Positions 9,370-17,614 of a DNA stretch of 21,399 nt are shown piece by piece. The notes beneath the pieces are model-generated. The model saw nothing but the letters and a program-made list of their open reading frames with translations, ran no database searches and was not told the DNA's origin. The number at the start of each line of letters is the position of its first letter. Positions within the stretch are counted from its first letter, which is position 1. This DNA comes from Chara braunii (taxonomy: Eukaryota; Streptophyta; Charophyceae; Charales; Characeae). The DNA lies in the NCBI GenBank assembly GCA_003427395.1, contig BFEA01000935.1, positions 154,275 through 175,673 on the forward strand, written 5' to 3'. Made by a program: the position numbers and the translations under genes.

Positions 9370-9901
9370 GACTCTGATATTGCCCGACTGGTACCCACCT
9401 AGACCTAGCCTACAACTACGGGCCCTCTAAGAATGCCAAATTTCATTTTCATCTGCTGGGCCTCGAGTACCCGACACATCTGGCAGTACTTGGTGTGGTA
9501 CCGGCCTACCTGCTACTTGAGTGTTTTTCCCCGCTGCTGTCGCGGCCACTTGAGTGCTTTCCCTGCTGCAACCCTCAATGTCACGGCCACAGGTAAGTAC
9601 CGGCCCTACGGGTCTTCACAAGCAAGCAAGTACCCTTGCGGGTCACACAGACACTCAAGTCGTCAAGCACTCAGACAGGCATGCAGACCAGCAAGCATGC
9701 ACACACAGAGACTTAGGAAACTCAGCAAGGCATTCATTCCATTGGCAAAACTCAGAAATCAGCTGTGTGTCTCAGTCCGTGTTTGGCAGGTCCTTACAAC
9801 TGTGTATTGTTGTGCAGAGTTACTGGTAGCTACTCAGTCCACTAGTTTCTGACAGGCATGATGCCATTTGTGATCGTCATTCCCTGGCTTGTTTCATGCA
9901 G
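9370..9901 (+). other. Probable intron sequence upstream of the dynein exon
   Basis: No gene is recognised. The last 30 bases are pyrimidine-rich and end in TTTCATGCAG, a good 3' splice site. Reading frames across 9433-9852 are Ser/His/Arg-rich and match nothing I know. Confidence 0.4.
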
Positions 9902-10153
9902 TTGAAGCGTGTAGCTTTCCCAAGGTTTTTCTTCTTATCAAATGATGAAATGCTGGAAATACTCTCTGAGACGAGAGATCCTCTCCGAGTTCAGCCACAT
10001 TTGAAGAAGTGTTTTGAAGGAATATATGCACTAGAATTCCAAGAAAACCTGGAGATCACTGGAATGTGCAGTGCAGAAGGGGAAGTAGTCCAATTGAGTG
10101 AAAGAATCAACCCAATGTCTTCACGGGGTGCAGTGGAGAGATGGCTCATTCAG
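9902..10153 (+). CDS. Axonemal dynein heavy chain, one internal exon (linker region)
   Basis: These 84 codons translate as [20 protein letters not shown], then [40 protein letters not shown] and [20 protein letters not shown], [20 protein letters not shown] and LEITxMxSxEGE are hallmark sequences of the dynein heavy chain linker (DHC_N2) before the AAA ring. Dynein heavy chains are ATP-driven minus-end microtubule motors, and axonemal ones power ciliary beating. The exon is bounded by TTTCATGCAG before 9902 and by CAG|GTAACC at 10153/10154, is phase 0 at both ends, and has no internal stop. The wording looks closest to single-headed inner-arm types, but I cannot fix the paralogue. No neighbouring exon is visible; those must lie beyond the flanking retroelements. 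Confidence 0.9.
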
Positions 10154-10301
10154 GTAACCCATTACAGCATTTCCTGGAACTATGGAGACACTGCACGAAC
10201 AGCCTGCTGCCATTTATCAGTGTGACTAGATAATGCAAATTGATTTTTTCCTGCTGGAAATTGAAATGCAAATACTGTTTCCTGATGGAAATAGAAACTC
10301 A

Positions 10302-10743
10302 CGCCCTTTTAGCTTTTTTCAGCGTCAGATAAAAACCGTTGCTGAGACTGCAATTCACCTCCATAACCATAAAGGTGTCTCGACAATTCATGCATCTCAG
10401 GGTCCAGCCTGACACCGAGTCCCAGTTTCCTTTGAATTGTAGGTTCCAAAGGGTAGTCTGTTTAGGTTCCCGTAGGTATAATTGTACAGGCAGGCCGTAA
10501 TGAAACTGGCACGTCAAAGAGTCGTAGGAGAAGGTCGTTGGTACCGGTATGAAAGCAGTCCCGGTCAGTGCATGCTCAGTCCCAAGGAAGTCTTATGACA
10601 ATCCGAAGCATTGAGACTGGCGCCGCAAAGGCAGGAAGTTGACCGGCGATACCACAAGTCTAATTTTGGGTACAGTAGCAAGTACAAAACTCAAGTCACA
10701 GCCAGCGTCCACAAAATTTCCAATTGTGTCCGTTGCAGAAACA
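10302..10743 (-). pseudogene. Unidentified coding-like stretch with a C-x2-C motif
   Basis: One minus-strand frame stays open from about 10757 to 10299 except for a TAA at 10593-10595. It opens with SVSATDTIGNFVDAGCDLSF. After the TAA come GTAFIPVPTTFSYDSL, QFHYGLPVQLYLREPKQTTL, WNLQFKGNWDSVSGW and TLRCMNCRDTFMVMEVNC. The composition is mixed and protein-like, not low complexity. A TTTATTGCACAATAATACTGCAG sequence just upstream would serve as a splice acceptor, so this may be an exon. FVDAGCD recalls an aspartic-protease core, but I do not recognise the family. It could be an antisense pseudogene in a dynein intron or a chance frame. Confidence 0.3.
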
Positions 10744-10760
10744 CTGCAGTATTATTGTGC

Positions 10761-11103
10761 AATAAAGCCGCTGATGGGGAGGGAGAGAGTACACTAGTAG
10801 TAGTTGAGGGTACCGGGCGCCATAGTGAGTAGGAGAGAGAAGATAATAGGACAGCGGGAAGCGAAGACATTCACAGAGGGGTAGTGAGGCCTGAGGATAG
10901 CCTAGAAGAGAGACAGAGAAAGCGGAGAGGAAGGCATACCTGTTGATTGTTCTCAAGTCAGCCATAGCAGCCTAGAAGACCTGTTGTGTACAACTTTGAG
11001 TTTGAAACAATTCAAAGTGTTCTCATATCGTGCAAATCTTGTATATGCTGTGTAATGATGATGTTTGTTAATCGAGCGGTGTGAAGCAGGTCTGAAATCC
11101 CGC
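10761..11103. other. Non-coding stretch, nothing recognised
   Basis: Purine-rich on the plus strand around 10780-10940 (gggagagag-type runs), with one GCCATAGC octamer at 10961-10968. No gene, repeat unit or RNA is recognised. Confidence 0.3.
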
Positions 11104-11134
11104 AGTCATTGCAGTGGATTGGGCTGCAATGACT
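11104..11134. repeat. Inverted repeat across the left LTR junction
   Basis: AGTCATTGCAG (11104-11114) and CTGCAATGACT (11124-11134) are perfect 11-base arms with a 9-base spacer. The right arm is one flank base (C) plus the first ten bases of the LTR. The left arm lies wholly in flanking DNA and is followed leftward by further diverged similarity to the LTR start. Confidence 0.9.
11121..11124 (+). other. Target-site duplication, left copy
   Basis: GGGC directly precedes the LTR start TGCAATG and is repeated at 16136-16139 directly after the 3' LTR. Four bases is within the 4-6 bp range of LTR integrases. Confidence 0.7.
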
Positions 11135-12208
11135 TGCTGATTTCGACTGCCGAGACTAACCCCGAGGCTGTACAGTACAGCAGTAGGTTAGATTTGTAAT
11201 TTTGTTTGGCTGAGGGCTAACCGAGAGACCTACCTGTAAGGAAAATTTGTGAGGGACATCTCTGCAAATATGGGAAAATAGGCCCAGTGGTACTTCGAAT
11301 TTCCTACAGCTACCCTCACTGCGTGTAGCAGGCCCGGGCTACCCCTAGGACAGACACGCCCTAAGGGCCTAAGCTGATAGATGGTCCTATAGCCTATAGC
11401 CGGGTCCGGTAGAGGCCGAGAGGCCGAAACAGAAACGGTACCGGTCGGTCAGTCAGTCCGGTCTAGGTCTAGGCTAGAGTGGTAGAAGTCTATTAATAGT
11501 TTAGGGGAATCGGCTTGGGACTTTGGCAGTTCATTTTCGCGCGTTTGGAGCCAGGAGAGTGTTGGAGCGGCGATTGTCTACAGGCGGCACCCTGAGACCG
11601 TCACCGTGGGCAGCAGCCATAGCCAGCTTGTTGAGGGCTTGCCATAGCTGGGGCATCCCCTGCGCATCAACCCCCGTAGGTTTCTGCGATTGGCTGGGCT
11701 GTGTGGAGACTCCTCACTGAGTCTATGTGGGTGGCGGCAGCCATAGCTGCCGGTTCTTCGTCAGAGTTGTTCAGCGGCACTGAAGGCTTCATCACAGGAT
11801 CTGTTCTTGATGTGGGTGGTTGGCGCTGGCCTCTGGGAGGCCATTTTGATGTGGCACTACTAACTGGGCGTAGGATAGTGAGTGGAGTGTGAGGTTCTGA
11901 GAGTGTTGAGACACTGGAACAAACTCTGTAACGAGTTCTGGTTAATTGGCTCATCATCAGTGTGTATTCCAATTGTTATCCTCGCAGGTTCTTTCTTGTG
12001 ATTGGTTGTTGGGAGTATCGTCAGAGAGTGAGAAACACTGTGTGTCCTCTCCCCATCTGTGCATGGTTGTGCTTCCGCTATCTACTTTGATCTGTGTGCA
12101 GTTTGGACTCTGTCTCCTCTCCCCCTTCTCTTATGCATGTATGGGCGTGTATGAAACTGTTTGTGTGTGAGTGTCGGTAAAAATTGTCAGACAACCAAGT
12201 TCATGACA
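11125..12208 (+). repeat. 5' LTR of element 2
   Basis: It starts TGCAATGACT and ends TTCATGACA, giving TG...CA termini, and is followed after two bases by the primer binding site. It matches 15046-16135 along its length, with about 57 differences by hand count (roughly 5%), including a 6-bp indel near 11541. TATTAATAG at 11491-11499, conserved in both copies, is a possible TATA element. GCCATAGC occurs three times (11616, 11641, 11740). No host gene is seen inside. Confidence 0.93.
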
Positions 12209-12210
12209 GT

Positions 12211-12222
12211 TGGTATCGGAGC
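12211..12222 (+). other. Primer binding site, element 2
   Basis: TGGTATCGGAGC begins two bases after the LTR end. It is one base different from the complement of plant initiator tRNA-Met and identical to the site of element 1 at 7935-7946. Confidence 0.8.
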
Positions 12223-12298
12223 GAGATTGAAATTGGAGCACTGAGGGTTGAGTGCAACGGGCATCTTCCTCATCTGGCGACATACTGGCGAGATCTTC

Positions 12299-12385
12299 AT
12301 GGCGATTCATCTTCCCCAGTACTGAGTCAGCAAGGAAGAAGACTTCAAGCGGTGGATTCAGGAGTTCAATGCTTGTACTGAGCAA
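12299..12385 (+). pseudogene. Possible gag start of element 2
   Basis: An ATG at 12299 opens MAIHLPQY, then a TGA, then VSKEEDFKRWIQEFNACTEQ and another TGA. The acidic-aromatic phrase EEDFKRWIQEFNAC resembles the start of gypsy capsid regions, and the position about 80 bases after the primer binding site fits gag. After about 12385 no gag-like coding sequence is seen. The two TGAs would truncate any product. This is a tentative call from position and one phrase. Confidence 0.35.
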
Positions 12386-13136
12386 GCGCACTGAGCCTGT
12401 TAGGGCGCTTGTTTGAAAGTGGCGAGAACAGGGTCAATTCGCCATAGCCAACCCTGAGGGTAGTGTTGCGAAGTACTCCTGAGTGGCGAATTACCCCTGA
12501 AGGCTTAAGGGAGCTTTAAGCGGCTTCATCCCTGAGCAGCGCTGAGGGAGATTGACAGTCTGGGTCAATCTCAGAAGGAAATAACCCGATCTGGGGCTAT
12601 TTATAGCATCAGCGAATCCCAGGTCCTGTGGCGAGATTTTATCAGTTGGTGTTTTGGGGTGCCACAGGGTCAGATTCAGTGAATCTGACGAAAGGGAGTG
12701 AAGCGCTTCAGTATCCTGCAGGGGATCAACAAGTTTGAAGTGTTTTTGTGCGTGGAAGACAGAGGAAGAAGCTCTGGAAGAAATTGGCGAAGTGACGGTT
12801 TCAGTCTGCCATAGCCAGATCTTCATCAACCTCTGCAAGATACTCTGAAAGTGAGTCCGTTCCATGCACCTACCTGTATAGCGATTCAGATAGGATTAGA
12901 TTAGTTAGTAATTATGGTCTACCTGTCTGTCAGTGGCTGGATGTGAAAATCGCAGACTGTATGACAGCCATAGCCATCTCTCCCCTACCTTCCTCTGCTC
13001 ATTTCTAACCCTCTGGTGACTCTTTTGCATCCAAAATTGTTCTGTGTCTGCCGTACAGTATTGCGCTGGATTTGGGATGCTCAGACTGTGAATTCTGCAC
13101 TGGAAAACTGGTGATACAGTGAATTGTAGTTTTGCG
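12386..13136 (+). other. Non-coding interior of element 2 with inverted repeats
   Basis: No coding homology is seen. Three perfect inverted repeats stand out: 8-base arms at 12436-12443/12485-12492, 9-base arms at 12548-12556/12564-12572, and 9-base arms at 12669-12677/12681-12689. GCCATAGC occurs at 12441, 12808 and 12967. The right edge at about 13136 is where RNase H sequence begins abruptly, so it is probably a deletion breakpoint. Confidence 0.5.
12669..12689 (+). other. Perfect 9-bp hairpin in the element 2 leader
   Basis: GTCAGATTC (12669-12677) and GAATCTGAC (12681-12689) are separated by AGT only. The RNA would fold into a tight stem-loop. Confidence 0.7.
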
Positions 13137-13490
13137 CAGTATGGCATTGGGGCAGTTCTTCAGCAGGATGATGGGAATGGTCTACGGCCTGTAGAGTTTA
13201 TGAGTAAGAAGATCAAAACTCAAAAGCTCCAGGACTCCACCTACGAGAAAGAGCTATATGCTCTTGTCTGTGCCCTGAAGCATTGGAAGCACTTTCTCCT
13301 GGGAAGACACTTCAAGATCTTCTGAGATCACTCCACCTTACAGTGGATGAAGTCCCAAGGAGAGTTGAATGCTAAGTTGGCACGATACATTAAGTTCATA
13401 GACATGTTTGACTTTGAACTGAAACATAAGAAGGGCTGCTACAACAAGGTAGCAGATGCCCTCTCTCGTAGGCCTGACTCTTTTGCAGTG
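13137..13490 (+). pseudogene. Truncated RNase H of element 2
   Basis: The frame begins in mid-domain at YGIGAVLQQDDGNGLRPVEF, continues with MSKKIKTQKLQDSTYEKELY and ALKHWKHFLLGRHFKIF, then hits TGA at 13323-13325. It resumes as DHSTLQWM, ARYIKFIDMFDFELKHKKG and NKVADALSRRPD. These are standard gypsy RNase H and connection motifs. The TDAS segment with the first catalytic Asp should precede YGIGAVL but is absent: the sequence upstream of 13137 is unrelated. With the deletion and the stop the domain cannot work. Confidence 0.88.
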
Positions 13491-14420
13491 ATCTCCTCTG
13501 CTCACTCTTTTGGAGAGGAGACCCATCAGACCATTGCTCATCTACTGCCTCTGGACCCGACTTTTGGGCCCATAGTCAGGAATCTGCAAGCAGATCCTAA
13601 CTCTGAACCAGGTTATGCTCCGAGTTCAGATGTGCTGTATACTTACTGCAGAGGGGAGGAGCGCTTGTGCATTCCCCAGGACCAGCGGCGCAAGACACTA
13701 TTGATGTCAAAGTGTCATGACGCCCGTGGACATTTTGGGTTCCTAAGGTCATATGCAGCCCTGTCGCAACGCTTCATCTGGAAGCAGATGCGGAGTGATA
13801 TGCTGCGCTATGTGGAAACCTGCGAGCTCTGCCAAAGGAATAAGGTCCAGCGTAGGCCTCCTCTAGGACTGCTCAAACCCTTACCCATACCTGATGGCCC
13901 TGCTGCATCTGTATCGATAGACTTCACAGATCTAGGCAAGACCACCCCTCGTGGCATGCGTCAGGTTATGGTCTGAGTGGACAGGTTCTCCAAATACGCA
14001 GAGTTCATCCCCTTGCCAGAAGTGGCGAGAGTTCCGGCTGTGAGAGCAGCCTTTTCAGAGAGGTGGGTCACACACCATGGACTGCCCACTTCTATAGTCA
14101 GTGATAGAGACCCCCGGTTTTGCAACGATGAGTGGCAGTCCTACTGTAAGGACTATTTGCACTCACGATTGGACATGACTTTTGGTCGTCATCCTGAAGC
14201 CAATGGTCAGGCTGAAGTGATGAACCAACTCTTATTCCAGTTGCTGCGTCCTGTCATCTCTCCAGATCAGCAGGACAGGGATCTTCACTTGGCTCGAGCA
14301 CAACTTGTTTATAACATGTCTGTCCATTCCTCGACGGGGTTCAGTCCATACCGATTACACTGGGACGTGAACCACGGCAGCCTCTCGATGATATCATCGA
14401 TAAGGCCAAGTCTGATCTGA
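13491..14420 (+). pseudogene. Ty3/gypsy integrase of element 2
   Basis: The zinc-binding HHCC module is complete: KCHDARGHFGF, then CELCQRNK. PPLGLLKPLPIPDGP follows, then the core: SIDFTDL (first Asp), VDRFSKYAEFIPL, IVSDRDPRF (second Asp) and HPEANGQAEVMNQ (Glu, about 36 residues after the second Asp). A TGA at 13974-13976 splits the core directly before VDRFSKYA. The true frame shifts near 14365; beyond it the original frame runs on to 14420 as nonsense. All catalytic residues are visible, so decay is by nonsense and frameshift rather than loss of the site. This lineage differs from the element 1 integrase. Confidence 0.9.
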
Positions 14421-14960
14421 CTCCTGGCACCGCAGAGTTCACCAGACGCTACCGCATAGATGTGGAAAGAGCACGAGTGAACTTGTTCAAAGCCCAAAAG
14501 GCGATGATTGAACAAGCAAATCGCCACAAGCAGCCTTCCCCCATCCGCACTGGTGATCATGTCTGGGTAGCCAGTTCTGAGTTGTCGAGGGAGGAGGATA
14601 TCTCCCCCAAGCTGTTGCCTCGTTACCTGGGTCCATGACAGGTCTTAGATACAGTGGGCACTGATCCATTCGGACCATCCTATGTCATCGACGTCCCGCT
14701 GCATCTACGAACCTACCCGGTCTTCCATGCATCTAAGCTGCTTCCCTTCACTCCAGCTGATGCATTCCCAGACCGGCCCCCTCAATTTGGTCCACCGATC
14801 CCGGGCAAGGGATATGACATGGACAGGATTGAGGATGAGTGGGGCACAGGCCCCGATCGGCAGTATCTTGTGAGGTTCGCGTTCCAGCCACCTTCTGGGA
14901 GAAGATGGTTCTAAAGAAGGGAACTTCTCAAGACAACAAAGTCAATTGTTCTGCGATATA
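14372..14960 (+). pseudogene. Integrase C-terminal tail with chromodomain-like segment (element 2)
   Basis: In the frame after the shift the sequence reads PRQPLDDIIDKA, KAQKAMIEQANRHKQP, GDHVWVASSELSREEDISPK and LLPRYLGP. A TGA follows at 14636-14638, then QVLDTVGTDPFGPSYVIDVP, YPVFHASKLLPF and, at about 14811-14912, YDMDRIEDEWG and RQYLVRFAFQPPSGRRWF. The first part is the GPY/F module. The last part fits the start and core strands of a chromodomain, which in chromoviruses guides integration to marked chromatin. The frame ends at 14912 with TAA. The chromodomain call is from pattern only. Confidence 0.75.
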
Positions 14961-15032
14961 AGCGGCTCAGAAGGGCAACTTTCTTCGCCGTTCACCTCGT
15001 CTACATCCCTAGCTCAGAGGTCCTCGCTCCTC

Positions 15033-15043
15033 GGGGGGGTAAG
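15033..15043 (+). other. Polypurine tract of element 2
   Basis: GGGGGGGTAAG ends two bases before the 3' LTR start at 15046. Plus-strand cDNA synthesis starts from such a tract. The single T is tolerated in many elements. Confidence 0.7.
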
Positions 15044-15045
15044 CC

Positions 15046-16135
15046 TGCAATGACTTGCTGATTTCGACGACCGAGACTAACCGCGAGGCTGTACAGTACA
15101 ACAGTAGGTTAGATTTGTAATTTTGTTTGGCTTAGGGCTAACCGAGAGACCTACCTGTAAGGAAAATTCGTGAGGGACATCTCTGCAAATATGGGAAAAT
15201 AGACCCAGCGGTACTTCAAATTTCCTACAGCTACCTTCACTGCGTGTAGCAGGCCCGGGCTACCCCTAGGACAGACAGCCCTAAGGGCCTAAGCTGATAG
15301 ACGGTCCTATGGCCTATAGCCGGGTCCGGTAGAGGCCGAGAGGCCGAAACAGAAACGGTACCGGTTGGTCAGTCAGTCCGGTCTAGGTCTAGGCTAGAGT
15401 GGTAGAAGTCTATTAATAGTTTAGGGGAATCGGTTTGTGACTTTTGGCAGTTCATTTTCGCGATGCAGCGTTTGGAGCCAGGAGAGTGTTGGAGCGGCAA
15501 TTGTCTACAGGCGGTACCCTGAGACCCTTACCGTGGGCAGCAGCCATAGCCAACTTGTTGAGGGCTTGCCATAGCTGGGGCATCCCCTGCGCATCAACCC
15601 CCATGGGTTTCTACGATTGGCTGGGCTGTGTGGAGACTCCTCACGGAGTCTATGTGGGTGGTGGCAGCCATAGCTGCCGGTTCTTTGTCAGAGTTGTCCA
15701 GCGGCACTGAAGGCTTCATCACAGGATTTGTTCTTCATCTGGGTGGTTGGCGCTGGGCTCTGGGAGGCCATTCTAATGTGGCTCGACTAACTGGGCGTAG
15801 GATAGTGAGTGTAGTGTGAGGTTCTGAGAGTGTCGTGACACTGGAACAAACTCTGTAACAATTTCTGGTTAATTGGCTCATCATCAGTGTGTATTCCAAT
15901 TGTTATCCTCGCAGGTTCTTTCTTGTGATTGGTTGTTGGGAGTATCGTCAGAGAGTGAGAAACACTATGTGTCCTCTCCCCATTTGTGCATGGTTGTGCT
16001 TCTGTTATCTACTTTGATATGTGTGCAGTTTGGACTCTGTATCCTCTCCCCCCTCTCTTATGCATGTATGGGCGTGTATGAGACTGTCTGTGTGTGAGTG
16101 GCGGTACAAATCGTCAGACAACCAAGTTCATAACA
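15046..16135 (+). repeat. 3' LTR of element 2
   Basis: It starts TGCAATGACT and ends TTCATAACA. It is about 95% identical to 11125-12208, with transitions predominating. Shared features include the TATTAATAG element (15411-15419) and three GCCATAGC octamers (15543, 15568, 15667). It is directly followed by the GGGC target duplication. Confidence 0.93.
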
Positions 16136-16139
16136 GGGC
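16136..16139 (+). other. Target-site duplication, right copy
   Basis: GGGC matches 11121-11124 and follows the ACA end of the 3' LTR. Confidence 0.7.
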
Positions 16140-16239
16140 GCTCATTGGAAGGAAACGTCGGTGTGTTGAGAAGAAGGCCAGCGAGAGGTGAAGTGGCGCC
16201 AGTTGAAAAAAATAAATATATAGGGCAGACCAAAAGAAG

Positions 16240-16278
16240 AAGTGGTCAGTGGAAAAAAGAAAAAAAAAGTGGTCAGTG
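16240..16278 (+). repeat. Short direct repeat in A-rich sequence
   Basis: AAGTGGTCAGTG occurs at 16240-16251 and 16267-16278 (period 27), separated by an A-rich run. Confidence 0.7.
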
Positions 16279-16347
16279 AGGGAGCAGAAGAGACTTATCT
16301 ACTGTGTGGAGCTTCTTGGAGTCTTCAACAAGCACGAAAGTGAAGCA

Positions 16348-16795
16348 CCTCACAACCCTAGCCTTGCATGAGTTGGATGCATGGCCTAGATGTCTGGATG
16401 TTGTCGGTCTTTTGGATGGAGCTGCTGTCATCAAATTTGTTGATGTCACTAAGGTGTTAAGTCTGCCAGGCAGATTGAATGCACAGATAGGTAGGGTCAG
16501 CCTGCAAAGAACAATATCATGTAAAATAACTACAAGGGCATAAGCAGCAAACACTCGGTAAACAACAAGAAGAACCTCACAACCCTAGCCTTGCATGAGC
16601 TGCATGCATGGCCTAGACATAAGATGTTGTCAATCTTTTAGATTGAGCTGCTGTCATCAAATTTCTTGATGTCACGAAGGTCTTAGGTTTGCCAGGTAGA
16701 TTGAATGTGCAGATAGGTAGGGTCAGTCTGCGAACAGCAATATCATGTAGAGTAGCTACAAAGGCATGAACAGCGAACACTCGGTAAACAACATG
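16348..16795. repeat. 227-bp tandem duplication
   Basis: Unit 1 (16348-16570) and unit 2 (16575-16795) both begin CCTCACAACCCTAGCCTTGC and end CACTCGGTAAACAACA. They are roughly 85-90% alike by eye. On the plus strand both keep a frame reading AAVIKF(V/L)DVTKVL, LPGRLN and QIGRVSL. On the minus strand both keep one reading RLTLPIC, FNLPG and NLMTAA. I recognise neither as a known protein. Unit 1 is open through this part on both strands; unit 2 has stops on the plus strand upstream of the conserved phrase. Confidence 0.85.
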
Positions 16796-17090
16796 TCCAG
16801 TCCCGAAGATCGGTATTGACCGACGTGTAAGAGAACCATATGTGCATGACCGTTGACAGTCATAAGTATTGAGGGGAAGTGGGGATACCACCTGGCCTTG
16901 GCGTCATGTCTGCAATGGTGAGGAATTTGTGAGGACTGCCAGGCTGTCGTAAGATAGTCTGTGGCCTACCATAACGCAGTGGTCAAGTCAATAAAGGTGT
17001 ACTCAGTGCCAAATAGTTCAAGCCAGTGCCACATCAACCAAAGTCAATAAGTTTTGAGTCATGTGTGTCCCCTGCGTAAAAAAAAAAAAG
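16796..17090 (+). other. Sequence ending in an A tract, with AATAAA upstream
   Basis: CAATAAAG at about 16989-16996 precedes an A tract of about 12 at 17079-17090. This could be the 3' end of a retroposed transcript that includes the tandem repeats to its left. No target duplication was found, so this is tentative. Confidence 0.25.
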
Positions 17091-17387
17091 TTGTTGTTTT
17101 GCACACGAGTGCAACACATTGTATGTGCATGCAAAAAATGTGTTGTCCTGTAACGTAAGTGGCCCCAGGATTGAATTTCCTAACAGCCACGAAAAAAAAA
17201 ACCTGCAGGTCTGCAGCCCTGGATGCCTAGTATCGGAGGGGGGAAAGAGGGGAAAACTTCAAAAAGGACATTTTTAGGATTTCCATTTCTTAAATAGGAC
17301 TTTTTGGGGACGTGTTTTAGCCTTGCCGCCTGTGGGTATTGACAACGTGTGTGAAGCATGTGCCTGGTGCACGTGCGGAGATGGAGA

Positions 17388-17404
17388 TGAGAGAGAGAGA
17401 GAGA
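17388..17404. repeat. (GA)n microsatellite
   Basis: An uninterrupted GA run of about 17 bases. The surrounding 17091-17600 shows no gene. A GGTTCGATTC match to the Pol III B box lies on the minus strand near 17485-17494 without a convincing A box. Confidence 0.9.
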
Positions 17405-17614
17405 TGGACACACACAAAGCAACACCTTAACCGGTGTAATCCGACTGAATGAATGAATGGACAACTGAACCTACTGAAAAGAGAATCGAACCCTAGACCT
17501 GGGCCTAGGCTGAAGTGATATACCGGCCTAGGTCCAAGCACTGGGAAAAACAGTGATACGAAACCAGGATTAGGCCGATGGCCTGAAACTCGACTGGCCT
17601 AGCTGTCGGGCCTC

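Larger units (their letters stand above)
11125..16135 (+). mobile_element. Ty3/gypsy chromovirus with LTR pair and large internal deletion (element 2)
   Basis: Two direct LTRs (11125-12208 and 15046-16135) flank a 2.84-kb interior. The interior holds a primer binding site, leader, possible gag start, truncated RNase H, integrase, chromodomain-like tail and polypurine tract. GGGC flanks both outer ends. Gag, protease and RT are almost wholly missing; an intact element of this type would have roughly 4.5-5 kb of coding sequence. In-frame TGAs and a frameshift add to the damage. It is probably intronic in the dynein gene and in the same orientation as the exon at 9902-10153. Confidence 0.9.

Noticed and set aside
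8261-9398. Overlapping minus-strand ORFs of 76-120 codons
   Set aside because: Composition follows local GC and polypyrimidine bias. No family motif is present, and they sit in the candidate LTR.
9076-9601. CAGGTAAGTACC, a perfect splice donor, at 9076-9087 and 9590-9601
   Set aside because: A repeated 12-mer is expected by chance in a window this long, and no coding exon ends at either site.
11523-12170. Several short ORFs inside the 5' LTR, with copies in the 3' LTR
   Set aside because: They are not conserved as frames between the two LTRs (stops and indels differ) and lie in regulatory LTR sequence.
17485-17494. Pol III B-box match (GGTTCGATTC) on the minus strand
   Set aside because: No acceptable A box lies at the right distance and no cloverleaf can be drawn, so a tRNA gene is not supported.
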